The notes beneath the pieces were generated by a model. The model saw nothing but the letters and a program-made list of their open reading frames with translations. It did no database searches and was not told where the DNA came from. A program made the translations under genes and the position numbers. Positions 53,603 through 61,764 of a stretch of 64,000 nucleotides of DNA are shown in pieces (positions within the stretch are counted from its first letter, which is position 1; every line of letters starts with the position of its first letter). Source of the DNA: a bacterium (GTDB lineage Bacteria > UBA10199 > 2-02-FULL-44-16 > JAAZCA01); contig JAJZQH010000001.1 in the NCBI GenBank assembly GCA_021810905.1, positions 267,891 to 331,890 on the forward strand, in the 5' to 3' direction.

Positions 53603-54178
53603 TTAACCACCCTGAGACGAATGCGTTCGAAATTCGGCCCGAGCGACAAAACCCGGCGGACGGTCCTCGCCGCTCAGTCGGGTGTAGACTCTATGTCGGT
53701 CGTCGACGAAATACTTCGCGGCCAAGTCCGTCTCGTTACCTGGAACAGTCAAGGGGTCAAACAACAACGGTGCACACGGTAGAAACTTGCGATCCACGAA
53801 GACCAGCGCGCGGCGCTTTCCCATGGATCGGGCACGTTGGGCGGCGTCGATGAGAGTCTTGGATTGAACCCAGCCGACGTACATGAGTCGATCCCTCAGC
53901 TCAGTGAGCGGCCGACCGTCGGGCCCGGCCTTTGGCAACAATCTGTCATCTTCGTACCCCTGCCATGGTGAATCTTGTATTAAGGACGTTAAGAGAAGCG
54001 ACGGGCGAATAAGCGCGGGGCGATGGTCCTCTACAAACGCCGACTCCGCGACCCGGCCGTCTTGTTCCGACGGATCGGCGTCGGGGAGAGAGCTCTCGTC
54101 AAGAAGCGTCCAATCGGTTGCAAACCCGTCATTGCCACCCACCTCTATTTGAACAAGCGGCGCTAATCGTAGCTGCAT
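53603..54178 (-). CDS. Hypothetical protein, 191 residues
   Basis: The product starts MQLRLAPLVQIEVGG and is soluble, with RALVFVDRKFLPCAPLLF near the middle and an Arg/Pro-rich end. No known motif or family is evident. GGAGG lies five bases before the ATG at 54178, so it is probably translated. It has no partner on the same strand. Codon use looks less GC-biased than the surroundings. Confidence 0.55.
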   Translation of the reverse strand: MQLRLAPLVQIEVGGNDGFATDWTLLDESSLPDADPSEQDGRVAESAFVEDHRPALIRPSLLLTSLIQDSPWQGYEDDRLLPKAGPDGRPLTELRDRLMYVGWVQSKTLIDAAQRARSMGKRRALVFVDRKFLPCAPLLFDPLTVPGNETDLAAKYFVDDRHRVYTRLSGEDRPPGFVARAEFRTHSSQGG

Positions 54179-54438
54179 CGCAGCCTCCTTTCCCAAGCGT
54201 GACGGAACGAATTATCCGCCCGTACTATACGACATTGGATTCGTCAACGTACTCAAGGGGTCAGTAGTGGCTCACAAAACAAGAACTCTCCTGTAATTTT
54301 CTTCAGGAAAATTCGATTTCGCCATAAACCCGCTATTCCGCTTCCCGCGTATAATCGACCACAATGTTGATGATCTGCTGAACCGTTTTGTTGCAGTTTT
54401 TAAAATAGATTCGATCGAGTACTTCGTTGACCCGGCTC

Positions 54439-54525
54439 ATGTGATCCATCCAGCCAGGCAGGGGCTTCAAAGGGCTCGCCGGTATCCGGTCTGACTCAGG
54501 ATCTTCCCGTCGCGGATCGTGAATC
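54439..54525 (-). pseudogene. SnoaL-like gene, 3' remnant A
   Basis: On the minus strand one frame reads FTIRDGKILS and, after a frameshift, EPFEAPAWLDG, matching FSTVRDGKIAR and DPFEAPAWRAQW of the intact SnoaL-like gene at 60607-61002. Only the last part of the gene is left. A 64-codon ORF through the region (54333-54527) reads another frame. Confidence 0.6.
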
Positions 54526-54548
54526 AACTTGCTCCTTCTGACGGGTTT

Positions 54549-55088
54549 TCATTGATGCATCTTGACCAGGTGTTCGAATCGCTCGTGCACCCCGGCGCCC
54601 ATCTCCTGCTCGACCCTTTCAAACCCGGCCAGCAATTCATCCTGCTGCTCGACGGTCAGGACCTTATCGGTCATGGGGAAGAGGAGATAATCTTCCTTCC
54701 AGATGTGCCCTGGATAGAGGTCATAGATCCCCTGCAGCGCCGCCAGTACGGAGGCCGCTGCCGTCGGGATCCCATTGGCGTGCGCCTCCACGCCCTCGGC
54801 AAGCTGCTTCACGAGCGCTCGTCCCTTTTGATGTTCAAGGATCAGGATGCCCAGCGGACAGCCTGATGCCGGAACGCCCATTCTTTCCAGCATCGGAAAC
54901 AGATGCCCCTCTTCCTTGCCGTGGTGACACTTGTCCGCGAACACCTTCATGAAATCCACAATATCGCGCAGCGCCTCCTGATCGCCTGTGCTCCCGCCCT
55001 TCATGGTCTCGATCATCATGGCGATGGTCGCGATGACTTTCTCAATGATGCGATGTTCCTCCTCCAACACCTTCGTAGCCTTTCCCAT
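54549..55088 (-). CDS. Hemerythrin-like (HHE domain) protein
   Basis: A 179-residue helical protein with an HHE cation-binding domain: LEEEHRIIEKVI near residue 8-19, FADKCHHGKEEGHLFPMLE near 50-68, ILEHQKGRALV near 80, and GHIWKEDYLLFPM near 124-136. These carry the His and Glu that bind a di-iron site. It differs from the single-domain bacteriohemerythrin at 28834-29241. GGAGGG lies four bases before the ATG at 55088. By family, a role in O2, NO or iron handling is likely. Confidence 0.88.
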   Translation of the reverse strand: MGKATKVLEEEHRIIEKVIATIAMMIETMKGGSTGDQEALRDIVDFMKVFADKCHHGKEEGHLFPMLERMGVPASGCPLGILILEHQKGRALVKQLAEGVEAHANGIPTAAASVLAALQGIYDLYPGHIWKEDYLLFPMTDKVLTVEQQDELLAGFERVEQEMGAGVHERFEHLVKMHQ

Positions 55089-55280
55089 ATGCCCTCCGTG
55101 GTTTTCTCTCCCAATCAGACAAACGCAATGCCAGCGTCTTACCATCGCAGTTGGATCGCATCAACAGCTGATTCGAGAGAACCGAATGAGAGCAATATCT
55201 CGCTGTCAGGCAACCTGTTTAATTTCAGCAGCCCAGGCAGTCAGAGGCGCCTGAGGGATTTCATTTCCCGGCGCGGTGAT

Positions 55281-55312
55281 TCGACCATTTTACGGACCGT
55301 CGCATTTTGGTC
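55281..55312. promoter_or_regulatory. Degenerate operator-like copy next to the palindrome
   Basis: TCGACCATTTTACGG at 55281 and CGCATTTTGGTC at the right end match the perfect palindrome that directly follows (55313-55346) at about 23 of 32 positions, with the same length. It looks like a decayed or diverged second operator. Confidence 0.5.
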
Positions 55313-55346
55313 TTGACCAATTTACGACATGTCGTAAATTGGTCAA
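55313..55346. promoter_or_regulatory. Perfect 34-base palindrome before the DUF4143 ATPase
   Basis: The first half is TTGACCAATTTACGACA; the second half is its exact reverse complement. The palindrome ends one base before the ATG. A protein bound here would block translation start and probably transcription, so autoregulation by the downstream gene is a good guess (inference). Confidence 0.75.
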
Positions 55347-55347
55347 C

Positions 55348-56547
55348 ATGATCGAGAGAATCTATAAGAAAGTCCTAAAGGATCATTTTGAAGCGGAATC
55401 GAACATGGCCATCCTCGTTGGTCCGCGTCAGTCAGGAAAGACGACGACGGCCATACATTACGAATCCAGCGCTACATCCTACTGGAACTGGGACGATCCG
55501 GATGACAGGATATTCCTGCGCTCTTCCCCGCAAAAATTTCTGACAGAGAAGGAGAAGCGCAACGGTTCCAAAAACGTCATCGTGCTGGATGAAATTCATA
55601 AGAACAACAAATGGAGAGGATGGCTGAAAGGCTTCTACGACAAGCACCACGATGAATATCGGATCATCGTCACCGGCAGTGCGCGCCTGAACGTCTTCAA
55701 AAAAGGAGGAGACAGCCTTCTCGGCAGATATTATTCCTACCGGCATCATCCCCTTTCATTCGGCGAGATTGAAAACAAAACTTTTGAGACGGCCCTGTTC
55801 AGGAAGGTACTTCGACGAGCTCCGAAGAGTTACAGCCATCTGTTCAGGTTCGGCGGTTTTCCCTCCCCGTTTCTGGCCGGCAGGGAGACATCACACGCCA
55901 AGTGGATCAGAACAAGGAAAGAGCTGCTCATCCGTGAAGACCTGCGCGATCTATCCAGGCTGGAGGATGTTGCAGCGATGGAATTGCTGGTCTCCCTGCT
56001 CAAGGGCCGGATCGGAGGATTGCTCAACCTGAACAATCTCAAGGACGATGTCCACGTCAGCGTCGATACGGTGAGGAGATGGATAAAATATCTCGAGGCA
56101 CTCTACTATGTGTATCTGGTCCCACCCTATACCAGAAACGTAAAACGCTCGCTCATGAAAACCCCGAAACTCTACCTATGGGACTGGTCGGAAACGGCAG
56201 ATGAGGGAGCGCGATTTGAGAACATGATCGCGTCGCATCTGCTGAAATCCGTCCACTACTGGACCGATACGGGACTTGGCGAATTCAACCTGCATTTTGT
56301 TCGCGATAAGGAAAAAAGAGAAGTGGATTTTCTGGTGACTCAAAACGATCGACCGTTCATGCTGGTGGAGTGCAAACTGAGCGAAAAGGAAGTTCAGCCC
56401 GCTCTTCGGCACTTCCATGAGGTTCTCAAACCGAAATATTCCCTGCAGGTCGTCCACGGCATGAAGCCGACGGGGGAGTTGGATTTTGCATCGCTCGCGG
56501 CCAACGCCGTTGTTTCCGCCGAAGATTTCTGCGCTGCCATGGTATAA
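55348..56547 (+). CDS. AAA ATPase with DUF4143 (AAA_14 type)
   Basis: A 399-residue ATPase of the AAA_14/DUF4143 family. Walker A is GPRQSGKTT (residues 25-33) and Walker B VIVLDEIHK (near 78-86), followed by IIVTGSARLNVFKKGG (sensor). The C-terminal part is the DUF4143 region with a restriction-endonuclease-like patch REVDFLVTQNDRP and MLVECKLSE. Function of this large family is not settled; a link to toxins or DNA metabolism has been suggested. It stands alone behind a perfect palindrome. Confidence 0.88.
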   Translation: MIERIYKKVLKDHFEAESNMAILVGPRQSGKTTTAIHYESSATSYWNWDDPDDRIFLRSSPQKFLTEKEKRNGSKNVIVLDEIHKNNKWRGWLKGFYDKHHDEYRIIVTGSARLNVFKKGGDSLLGRYYSYRHHPLSFGEIENKTFETALFRKVLRRAPKSYSHLFRFGGFPSPFLAGRETSHAKWIRTRKELLIREDLRDLSRLEDVAAMELLVSLLKGRIGGLLNLNNLKDDVHVSVDTVRRWIKYLEALYYVYLVPPYTRNVKRSLMKTPKLYLWDWSETADEGARFENMIASHLLKSVHYWTDTGLGEFNLHFVRDKEKREVDFLVTQNDRPFMLVECKLSEKEVQPALRHFHEVLKPKYSLQVVHGMKPTGELDFASLAANAVVSAEDFCAAMV

Positions 56548-56599
56548 ACTCGCGGCCGGATGGAATCATCCCATTCTCCCGGTTCACATCTTCATTGCA

Positions 56600-56680
56600 A
56601 CCCACCGCGCACGCCAGGCTGGGGCTTCAAAGGGCTCGGGCCAGTATTCGATCTATCGCCAGATCTTCTCGGGTCTGAAC
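56600..56680 (-). pseudogene. SnoaL-like gene, 3' remnant B
   Basis: The minus strand reads YWPEPFEAPAWRARW, matching FWPDPFEAPAWRAQW near the C-terminus of the intact copy at 60607-61002. The frame is broken by a stop shortly before. It is the second 3' end fragment in the region and has no start. Confidence 0.6.
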
Positions 56681-56779
56681 CGGGCACATATGTGACATAA
56701 AAAATGGTAGCGCTGTCATTGCAACACCTACCTACCAAAGCATCCTTATTAAATATCCCCGTCATAAATATCGACGAAG

Positions 56780-57703
56780 TTACAAACCGGGAAATCTCCC
56801 CTTTTTCGCACCGTGCGGTTTTGCTTTCGCGGAATCTTCTGCGCAGATGCGGGCGAGCACCTCCGCGAGCGCCTCATCCGGCGCAGCGGAGTACGTTCGA
56901 ACAAACGCCTCTCGCCAGTCCGCTCCTTTATTGACTTCCTCGAGATATCCAAGAAAACGCCCGCGCCCTCCCTGCTCCATCAGATCGCGCACGAAAAGCG
57001 CGAATTCGGAATACAGGAAGTGATAGCGATCATTCTCAGGAAGAGCCGCGATCGAGGCTGCGTGCGAGCCGTGACGGACGTAATCGGATGGCGTCACCGC
57101 CCGCCCCTCCCGGACCCATGCGCAGACTGCATCCTCATCGAAGTAGCCGTCCAGGCCTATCTGCCCGGCGGCAGAGGTGGCAAGCCCCTCGTCGAGCCAC
57201 GCGGGAAAGCGAAGGAGCGCCGTCACTGACCGATTCTGCGCCAGGATCGCATGCGCGAGTTCGTGCGCAAGATACGCGCGCAGATGGATCACGCCGCTCT
57301 TCGCATCGGCCATCGCCCGCGGCGAGACAAAGATCCTTCCATCGATCGTGACAAAGCGCGTCGACGATCCGGTGAACCTTCTATACTCCTCCTCTGTTTT
57401 GCACAGCACGATCTCCACCGTGCGCCCGCGCAATATCCCGAGCGTCAGGGCGGCCTCCGGGAGGAGCGAACGAGCGAGCGCCGCAACCGCACGCGCCTCT
57501 TCACGATCGTCATGGAAGAAGACGATCACCTGCTCGCTGCCGACATCCTTGAAACCGATGAACATGCCTGAAAACGGGACCAGCCGCCCCCAGAAGAGGT
57601 GCCAGACGACCAGTAAGACCGCTGCCGTCGTCAAGGCTAGAATGATGTTCTTGAAGAATCGTTTCATCGTAAGCGAGCGGCGAAGGACGCGCCCCCATGA
57701 CAT
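56780..57703 (-). CDS. Membrane-anchored gluzincin-type metallopeptidase
   Basis: A 307-residue protein with one N-terminal membrane segment (about residues 19-36) and a peptidase-MA-like domain. The zinc motif is HELAHAIL near residue 151-158, with the third ligand probably in WLDEGLATSAAG about 25 residues later. Such proteins are periplasmic or membrane-bound gluzincins of unknown substrate. GGAG lies eight bases before the ATG at 57703; an ATG at 57667 is an alternative. Its 5' end overlaps the start of the SnoaL-like fragment C region by 0 to 50 bases on the same strand. Confidence 0.75.
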   Translation of the reverse strand: MSWGRVLRRSLTMKRFFKNIILALTTAAVLLVVWHLFWGRLVPFSGMFIGFKDVGSEQVIVFFHDDREEARAVAALARSLLPEAALTLGILRGRTVEIVLCKTEEEYRRFTGSSTRFVTIDGRIFVSPRAMADAKSGVIHLRAYLAHELAHAILAQNRSVTALLRFPAWLDEGLATSAAGQIGLDGYFDEDAVCAWVREGRAVTPSDYVRHGSHAASIAALPENDRYHFLYSEFALFVRDLMEQGGRGRFLGYLEEVNKGADWREAFVRTYSAAPDEALAEVLARICAEDSAKAKPHGAKKGRFPGL

Positions 57704-57746
57704 TCCTCATACTCCGATGAAAGAGAAAAGGCGAGCGCGGATACAT

Positions 57747-57917
57747 CGCAGCGAGATCCAGCGTATTGAGCACCTCAAAATTCCCCCACCCGATAATCCG
57801 CTCGCCCGACTGCGGCCACTCCAGACAGAAGTCGTCATGCAGCAGCAGCGAGGCAGCAAGAAAGTCATTCGCGCCTATCACGGCCCAGAAGTGTTCGACG
57901 AGTTGTTTGGGGGACAT
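57747..57917 (-). pseudogene. SnoaL-like gene, 5' remnant C
   Basis: Minus-strand frame MSPKQLVEHFWAVIGANDF, then LEWPQSGERIIG, matches the N-terminal 57 residues of the intact copy (MNPKQVVEEFWRMMGTNDF). Then homology ends and the frame runs into the peptidase gene. The upstream 65 bases match those of remnant D, so the duplicated unit included a promoter region. Confidence 0.65.
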
Positions 57918-57999
57918 TGCAGAAATTCTCATCACTCAATCATCAAACCATTACCGCTCTATTGCTCCGTCTTGCTGGTTCACATTCCCAACATGTCGT

Positions 58000-58274
58000 T
58001 TGCTCGGCCATACGGTCGACATCGTGACCGAGGAGTCGCTGAGTCCGTACATACGCGAGAGCGTCCTCAAGGAGGCCGTGAATCTGTGAACCGCGATCTG
58101 CTCTATCTCCAGCACATTCGTGATGCCGCGGATAAAATCCGCGACTACGTTGCGGTCGGCCGCGACGTCTTTATGAGCGAATCCCACTGGTTTGAACGCT
58201 GTCTGGGAAATCACTCAACGTGAGCTGCCGGACCTCAGGAATCGTATTGTTGAAATTCTTCGGGATATCTGAAG
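58000..58274 (+). pseudogene. MntA/HepT toxin-antitoxin remnant
   Basis: The frame ending at 58089 reads GHTVDIVTEESLSPYIRE, then VLKEAVNL, matching the C-terminus of MntA-type nucleotidyltransferase antitoxins. A GTG at 58086, behind AAGGAGG, starts NRDLLYLQHIRDAADKIRDYV, the N-terminus of HepT (HEPN) toxins. This frame stops at 58223, but another frame continues with EITQRELPDLRNRIVEILRDI, the HepT C-terminus. So the antitoxin is truncated and the toxin is frameshifted. Confidence 0.7.
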
Positions 58275-58573
58275 TGTCATTCCCGCCGTTTTTTCTATCG
58301 CCTCATCATGGATTTTCCGTCGTTCTATCATCGCTCCTGCCTCTTTCCTCGATCTCTCGCTCGTGTATGGCTTGATCACACGGGAGGAGCTCGAATCCCT
58401 CAAATCGCGGCTACGGCTCGCATAAAGGCAGATCAGGGCCTTGCCCTGATCTGTGTTCACGGATCCGTTATATTGATCTGTTTTTTTGATCCGTTTGCTT
58501 GATCAGTGATCAAAGATCGCAAAACAGCGATGAAACGGCGATGAAGAGGCAATGATATCCTGAAAAAAATCCG
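58275..58573. other. Intergenic stretch with hairpins, no full gene
   Basis: One plus-strand frame reads LDLSLVYGLITREELESLKS and stops at about 58420; it looks like the end of a lost gene but cannot be assigned. GATCAGGGC-CTT-GCCCTGATC (58431-58451) is a perfect nine-base-pair hairpin; several GATC-containing short inverted repeats follow up to 58530. No complete ORF with a ribosome binding site was found. Confidence 0.4.
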
Positions 58574-58620
58574 AGCAACTTTCTTTCGCTTTTTCCGATA
58601 AGCACGACACAGGAGAACGA
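58574..58620 (+). repeat. Leader repeat, copy 2 (upstream of 58624-59571)
   Basis: Matches 51541-51590: AGCAACTTT, then CGATAA, then CGACACAGGAGAACGA. Here the last part is the ribosome binding site of the gene starting at 58624. Confidence 0.6.
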
Positions 58621-58623
58621 ACT

Positions 58624-59571
58624 ATGCCCTCTTTTGCCGATCTCGCGCAGTTCAATATGGGGATGAGCACCTCCCACTATCTCTATCTCAACGATGCGAC
58701 TGAGACGATTTTCGATGGCGGGGAGGGGCAAATCACCGCGGTCGCGCAGGAGCTCGAGGCGATTCCGGGCAACTCCGATACGATCGAGGGCTGCTCGCTC
58801 CCCGAGATCGCAGAGCCTCGTGAGCTGCTGCTCCACCTCTCGCAGTCCACGGCCTATCACCGCAGGCTCTCCGACGATGTCCGACTCGCCACGGCGGTCA
58901 TGAGCACGTATCACCGGCTCTCGGGCATGCCGCTCCACGAGCGGCTCGTCGTCGACGTCTCTCCTATTGTGCAGCCGCGCCTGTTCGATCCCAGGGCATT
59001 CGATCCCGTGCGGGGCATGATCTCCCTCTGGAGCGCGTTCGCGTGCATCGGAAAGTGGGGCACGATTCCAGCCTCGACCGACGCCGCTGAAAATGTGATC
59101 GATCTCCTTCAGACGACGATGCACCTCCTCGTTGGCGGGATCATGACGCTCTCGTCCATGGCCGAAAGAATCAGAGTCGGCGGAGTGGACATGCGCCTTG
59201 TCCTCGACTGGTTCGAATTCATGGAGAATGGCGTCTTCTATCTCATCGGGCACAACACGAGTTTTGTGCATGAGAGCATCCATGACCTCTGGAGCGGAGC
59301 CGCAATTGCGGCGGCCTCGAAGGAGGAGGTGCCGCTGGAAGCGATCGAGGCGGAAGCGTTTGCGCGGATCGCGAAGGTCATTGCGGGGATCGACATGGGA
59401 CTTGAGTCCTTGAGCAAGAGGCTCTTCAATTTTTCCGGGACCATGTCGGCCCGTACCGGCGCGAGCGCGCGGACGCTGCGGGAGAGCAACACGATCCCGC
59501 TGCTCCAGAAGATCGAGCGCATCGGCCGGGCGCGACCGCCGCAGGGCTCGTCGCCTCGTAGCGCGAATTGA
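58624..59571 (+). CDS. Hypothetical protein, 315 residues (cassette 2)
   Basis: I do not recognise it. It starts MPSFADLAQFNMGMSTSHY, is soluble and mainly helical, with Ala-rich and His-containing stretches (GHNTSFVHESIHDLWSGAA) near residues 216-234 and an Arg/Pro-rich end. It has no signal peptide or membrane segment. AGGAGA lies six bases before the ATG. The leader repeat and the downstream repeat (59601-59640) are shared with the 51644-53417 cassette, but the proteins do not look alike. Confidence 0.65.
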   Translation: MPSFADLAQFNMGMSTSHYLYLNDATETIFDGGEGQITAVAQELEAIPGNSDTIEGCSLPEIAEPRELLLHLSQSTAYHRRLSDDVRLATAVMSTYHRLSGMPLHERLVVDVSPIVQPRLFDPRAFDPVRGMISLWSAFACIGKWGTIPASTDAAENVIDLLQTTMHLLVGGIMTLSSMAERIRVGGVDMRLVLDWFEFMENGVFYLIGHNTSFVHESIHDLWSGAAIAAASKEEVPLEAIEAEAFARIAKVIAGIDMGLESLSKRLFNFSGTMSARTGASARTLRESNTIPLLQKIERIGRARPPQGSSPRSAN

Positions 59572-59600
59572 GCGAGAAAATCCGACGCCAGGGAACCGCT

Positions 59601-59640
59601 CAGACGGAGCGGGGTTTCGGGACATGCAGCATATTAATAT
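59601..59640 (+). repeat. Downstream repeat, copy 2 (after 58624-59571)
   Basis: CAGACGGAGCGGGGT, TTCGGGACATG and TATTAATA, matching 53505-53545 with mostly transitions. A degenerate copy near 60395 (AGACGGAGCGCGGT) lies upstream of the gene at 59686-60264. Confidence 0.55.
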
Positions 59641-59685
59641 TCCTAAAAGATATCGTTGACCCAGCTTATTCGGATGAATGAGGCA

Positions 59686-60264
59686 TCAGAATGTGTCAGG
59701 AATGGGAATCGATGCCGGACGATCTTCTGAGAGAGGCGGAGGCACTTTCTTCCCGTGCTGCTCCCGACTTTTAGGTTGCGGCTTCGGGGGCCCTTCGAGC
59801 GCCGCAAGATTCGGATTCTGCTCCTTGCAGACATTGGGTTCCGACGGATCCGGCATCCATTTGTAGATGCGCAATTCGCCATCATGAATAACTGCAACCT
59901 GCTCCCCTGCAACGCCTGGAACAAACGATCCTATGTAGATTTCCGCGCCCTGTATGGGGCCAAAATAGATGTCTTGAAGGGCTTCATGATTTAACATGTC
60001 ATCAAGATCAGGATCGCCATAGGTATGAGGCGTGTGAATCCAGATCTCCATATGCTTTTTTACATCCCCCTCGTCGCATACCACTCCATTGAAGCATTGA
60101 GAGGAATGGATATCGACATAAGCGTCTGGGCATCCATTGCCATCACCATCGATCACCTCGGCGATCGTCGCCGGCGTCGTGGGATCTGGAACCGGGAGCA
60201 GATGTCCTGTGAGGCGGATATCCTCTACTGGTGGTTTCATATCGGTGATGCGTTCCCAGGACAT
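59686..60264 (-). CDS. Hypothetical protein with Ca-binding-like loop, 192 residues
   Basis: The product starts MSWERITDMKPPVEDIRLTG and contains VIDGDGNGCPDAYVDIHSS (an FG-GAP/EF-hand-like loop) and GDPDLDDMLNHEALQDIY. The end is Pro/Ser/Arg-rich. There is no signal peptide, but the Ca-loop and cysteines suggest export or a stable fold. AGGGG lies seven bases before the ATG at 60264. An inverted repeat (60292-60310) stands just upstream. No family recognised. Confidence 0.6.
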   Translation of the reverse strand: MSWERITDMKPPVEDIRLTGHLLPVPDPTTPATIAEVIDGDGNGCPDAYVDIHSSQCFNGVVCDEGDVKKHMEIWIHTPHTYGDPDLDDMLNHEALQDIYFGPIQGAEIYIGSFVPGVAGEQVAVIHDGELRIYKWMPDPSEPNVCKEQNPNLAALEGPPKPQPKSREQHGKKVPPPLSEDRPASIPIPDTF

Positions 60265-60291
60265 GACGTACCCCTTTCTGATGAAGGTCGA

Positions 60292-60310
60292 TTGTCTCCC
60301 CTGGAGACAA
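60292..60310. promoter_or_regulatory. Operator-like inverted repeat
   Basis: TTGTCTCC (60292-60299) and GGAGACAA (60303-60310) form a perfect eight-base inverted repeat with a three-base spacer, 28 bases upstream of the start at 60264. This is where an operator would be expected. Confidence 0.45.
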
Positions 60311-60606
60311 CGATTAAAACTCAGTTCATTATCGGTTGCTGGAGGGGGCAAAGTTGCGCGAGGTAGCAATTTATTTAGGCTCTATTCGCTGGGCAAGACG
60401 GAGCGCGGTCCTGAAACGCATAACACATTGACATCAAACATCAGGTGGATCAAACAGGTGTTATGGGATAACACCTTGAAATATCAGCACAATACGTCGC
60501 TCCGTCTGATGTTTTTTCTTCCTTCATCACAAAGACCCAAGGGCCCGCCGCCCCTGGTCACCCGCGCCCGCCTGAGCCCGTGGGCGCCGGCATCTCCGCT
60601 TTTCAA
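60311..60606. other. Intergenic stretch with hairpin, no gene
   Basis: Holds the degenerate third copy of the downstream repeat (about 60392-60430) and a perfect hairpin AGGTGTTAT-GGG-ATAACACCT (60456-60476) that looks like a terminator or operator but lacks a T-run. No ORF with a ribosome binding site was seen. Confidence 0.4.
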
Positions 60607-61002
60607 TCACTTCCCCACCGTAAACCGTCCTCTTTTTTCAATCCATTGCGCGCGCCAGGCGGGGGCTTCGAAGGGGTCGGGCCAGAATTCGCGTTGCCGC
60701 GCGATCTTCCCGTCGCGAACCGTGGAGAAGGTGATCGCACGATCGGTCCTCTTGCCATCCGTGACCGTGACGTCGGTAACGACCTCGTTCCCATCTGCCA
60801 GAATGGAATTGATCGTGAACCGCCATTTCCCGGCAGCGGGATAATTGGTATTGATCGCCGCAAAGTTTTCCCTGCCGACAATCACCTCTCCAGACTGCGG
60901 CCATTCGAGAGAGAAATCTTCATGCAGCATCTCCGTCGCAGCGAAGAAATCATTCGTTCCCATCATCCGCCAAAACTCCTCAACGACCTGTTTTGGATTC
61001 AT
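60607..61002 (-). CDS. SnoaL-like (NTF2-fold) protein, intact copy
   Basis: A 131-residue NTF2-fold protein: MNPKQVVEEFWRMMGTNDFF helix, LEWPQSGEVIVGRENFAAIN, then a sheet with TDVTVTDGKRTDRAITFST and VRDGKIARQREFWPDPFEAP. Such SnoaL-like proteins often bind small molecules or stabilise enzymes. GGGGG lies eight bases before the ATG at 61002; ATGs at 61017 and 61059 are alternatives. Four remnants lie around it (54439-54525, 56600-56680, 57747-57917, 61761-61934). Confidence 0.8.
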   Translation of the reverse strand: MNPKQVVEEFWRMMGTNDFFAATEMLHEDFSLEWPQSGEVIVGRENFAAINTNYPAAGKWRFTINSILADGNEVVTDVTVTDGKRTDRAITFSTVRDGKIARQREFWPDPFEAPAWRAQWIEKRGRFTVGK

Positions 61003-61068
61003 TCGCTTTTCCCCCATCGCCCTTTCATCGCATGAGCATCGCCTTACCATCGCTTTCACATCACTCTG

Positions 61069-61764
61069 TCATCGCATGAACATCGCTTCGCCGGAAATCT
61101 GAAGGATTAAATTCGGATCCGGACAGAGCCGCATGAATTTCGCCTTGTCCTTCGGAGAGCAGACGCCGAAGAAGTCTCCGCGCTTGCCTTTCATATCCGC
61201 GATGATCTGGAAATGCAGATGGGGCGGCCAGTTGCCATTGATCGGATAGTTTCCGACCCTCGCCAAAAGAGCGCCTTTCTTGAAACGCTTCCCCACCCGC
61301 AACTTTTTAAGGGAATCCACGCTGAGATGTCCGTAGAGCGTGTAGAAGACGTGACGTTCGAGACGGTGTTTGAGGACGATCGTGGGGCCGTAGTCTCCGC
61401 GAGCGCTGTTGTTGGCAAAACTGTGAACCGTCCCCTCCAGCGGCGCAAAGACCTTTGTGTTCGGTCGGGCCCAGAGATCGATCCCCAGATGAACCGTCCT
61501 CCTCGTCTTTCCGCCGAACAAGGCGCTGTGATCGTAAATCGTTCTCTCCTCGAGGTACTTGCCGACTCCGACCCGGCAGCGGCTCTTCTTCATGATTCCG
61601 TCGATATACCGGCCGAACGCCTTCGGATCAGCGCTATCGATCCGCATGAGCTCTTTATTTTTTTTCGTGAAGTCGAATTCCACAAAGGGAGCATGCTTGA
61701 TATCGAGATCAAAGATATCGCCGAAGGACTTCTGGTTTCGCTTAAGGGTCGCGATCAGGCTCAT
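61069..61764 (-). CDS. M23 family peptidase
   Basis: A 231-residue lysostaphin-type peptidase. Zinc ligands fit H92 and D96 in HLGIDLW and H184 (HLHF) with H182; YGHL near 144-147 is the usual motif. M23 enzymes cut peptidoglycan cross-bridges, but here no signal peptide is seen, so it may be a cytosolic member or need another route. Its ATG overlaps the stop of the SnoaL-like fragment D (ATGA), so translation may be coupled to it. Confidence 0.85.
   Translation of the reverse strand: MSLIATLKRNQKSFGDIFDLDIKHAPFVEFDFTKKNKELMRIDSADPKAFGRYIDGIMKKSRCRVGVGKYLEERTIYDHSALFGGKTRRTVHLGIDLWARPNTKVFAPLEGTVHSFANNSARGDYGPTIVLKHRLERHVFYTLYGHLSVDSLKKLRVGKRFKKGALLARVGNYPINGNWPPHLHFQIIADMKGKRGDFFGVCSPKDKAKFMRLCPDPNLILQISGEAMFMR

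Noticed and set aside
54333..54527. A 64-codon ORF as a real small protein
   Set aside because: It reads through the SnoaL-like 3' remnant in a non-homologous frame and lacks a ribosome binding site.
57177..58223. 348-codon plus-strand ORF over the metallopeptidase gene
   Set aside because: It is antisense to the peptidase and SnoaL-like remnant and only its end touches the HepT remnant; the composition is that of a shadow.
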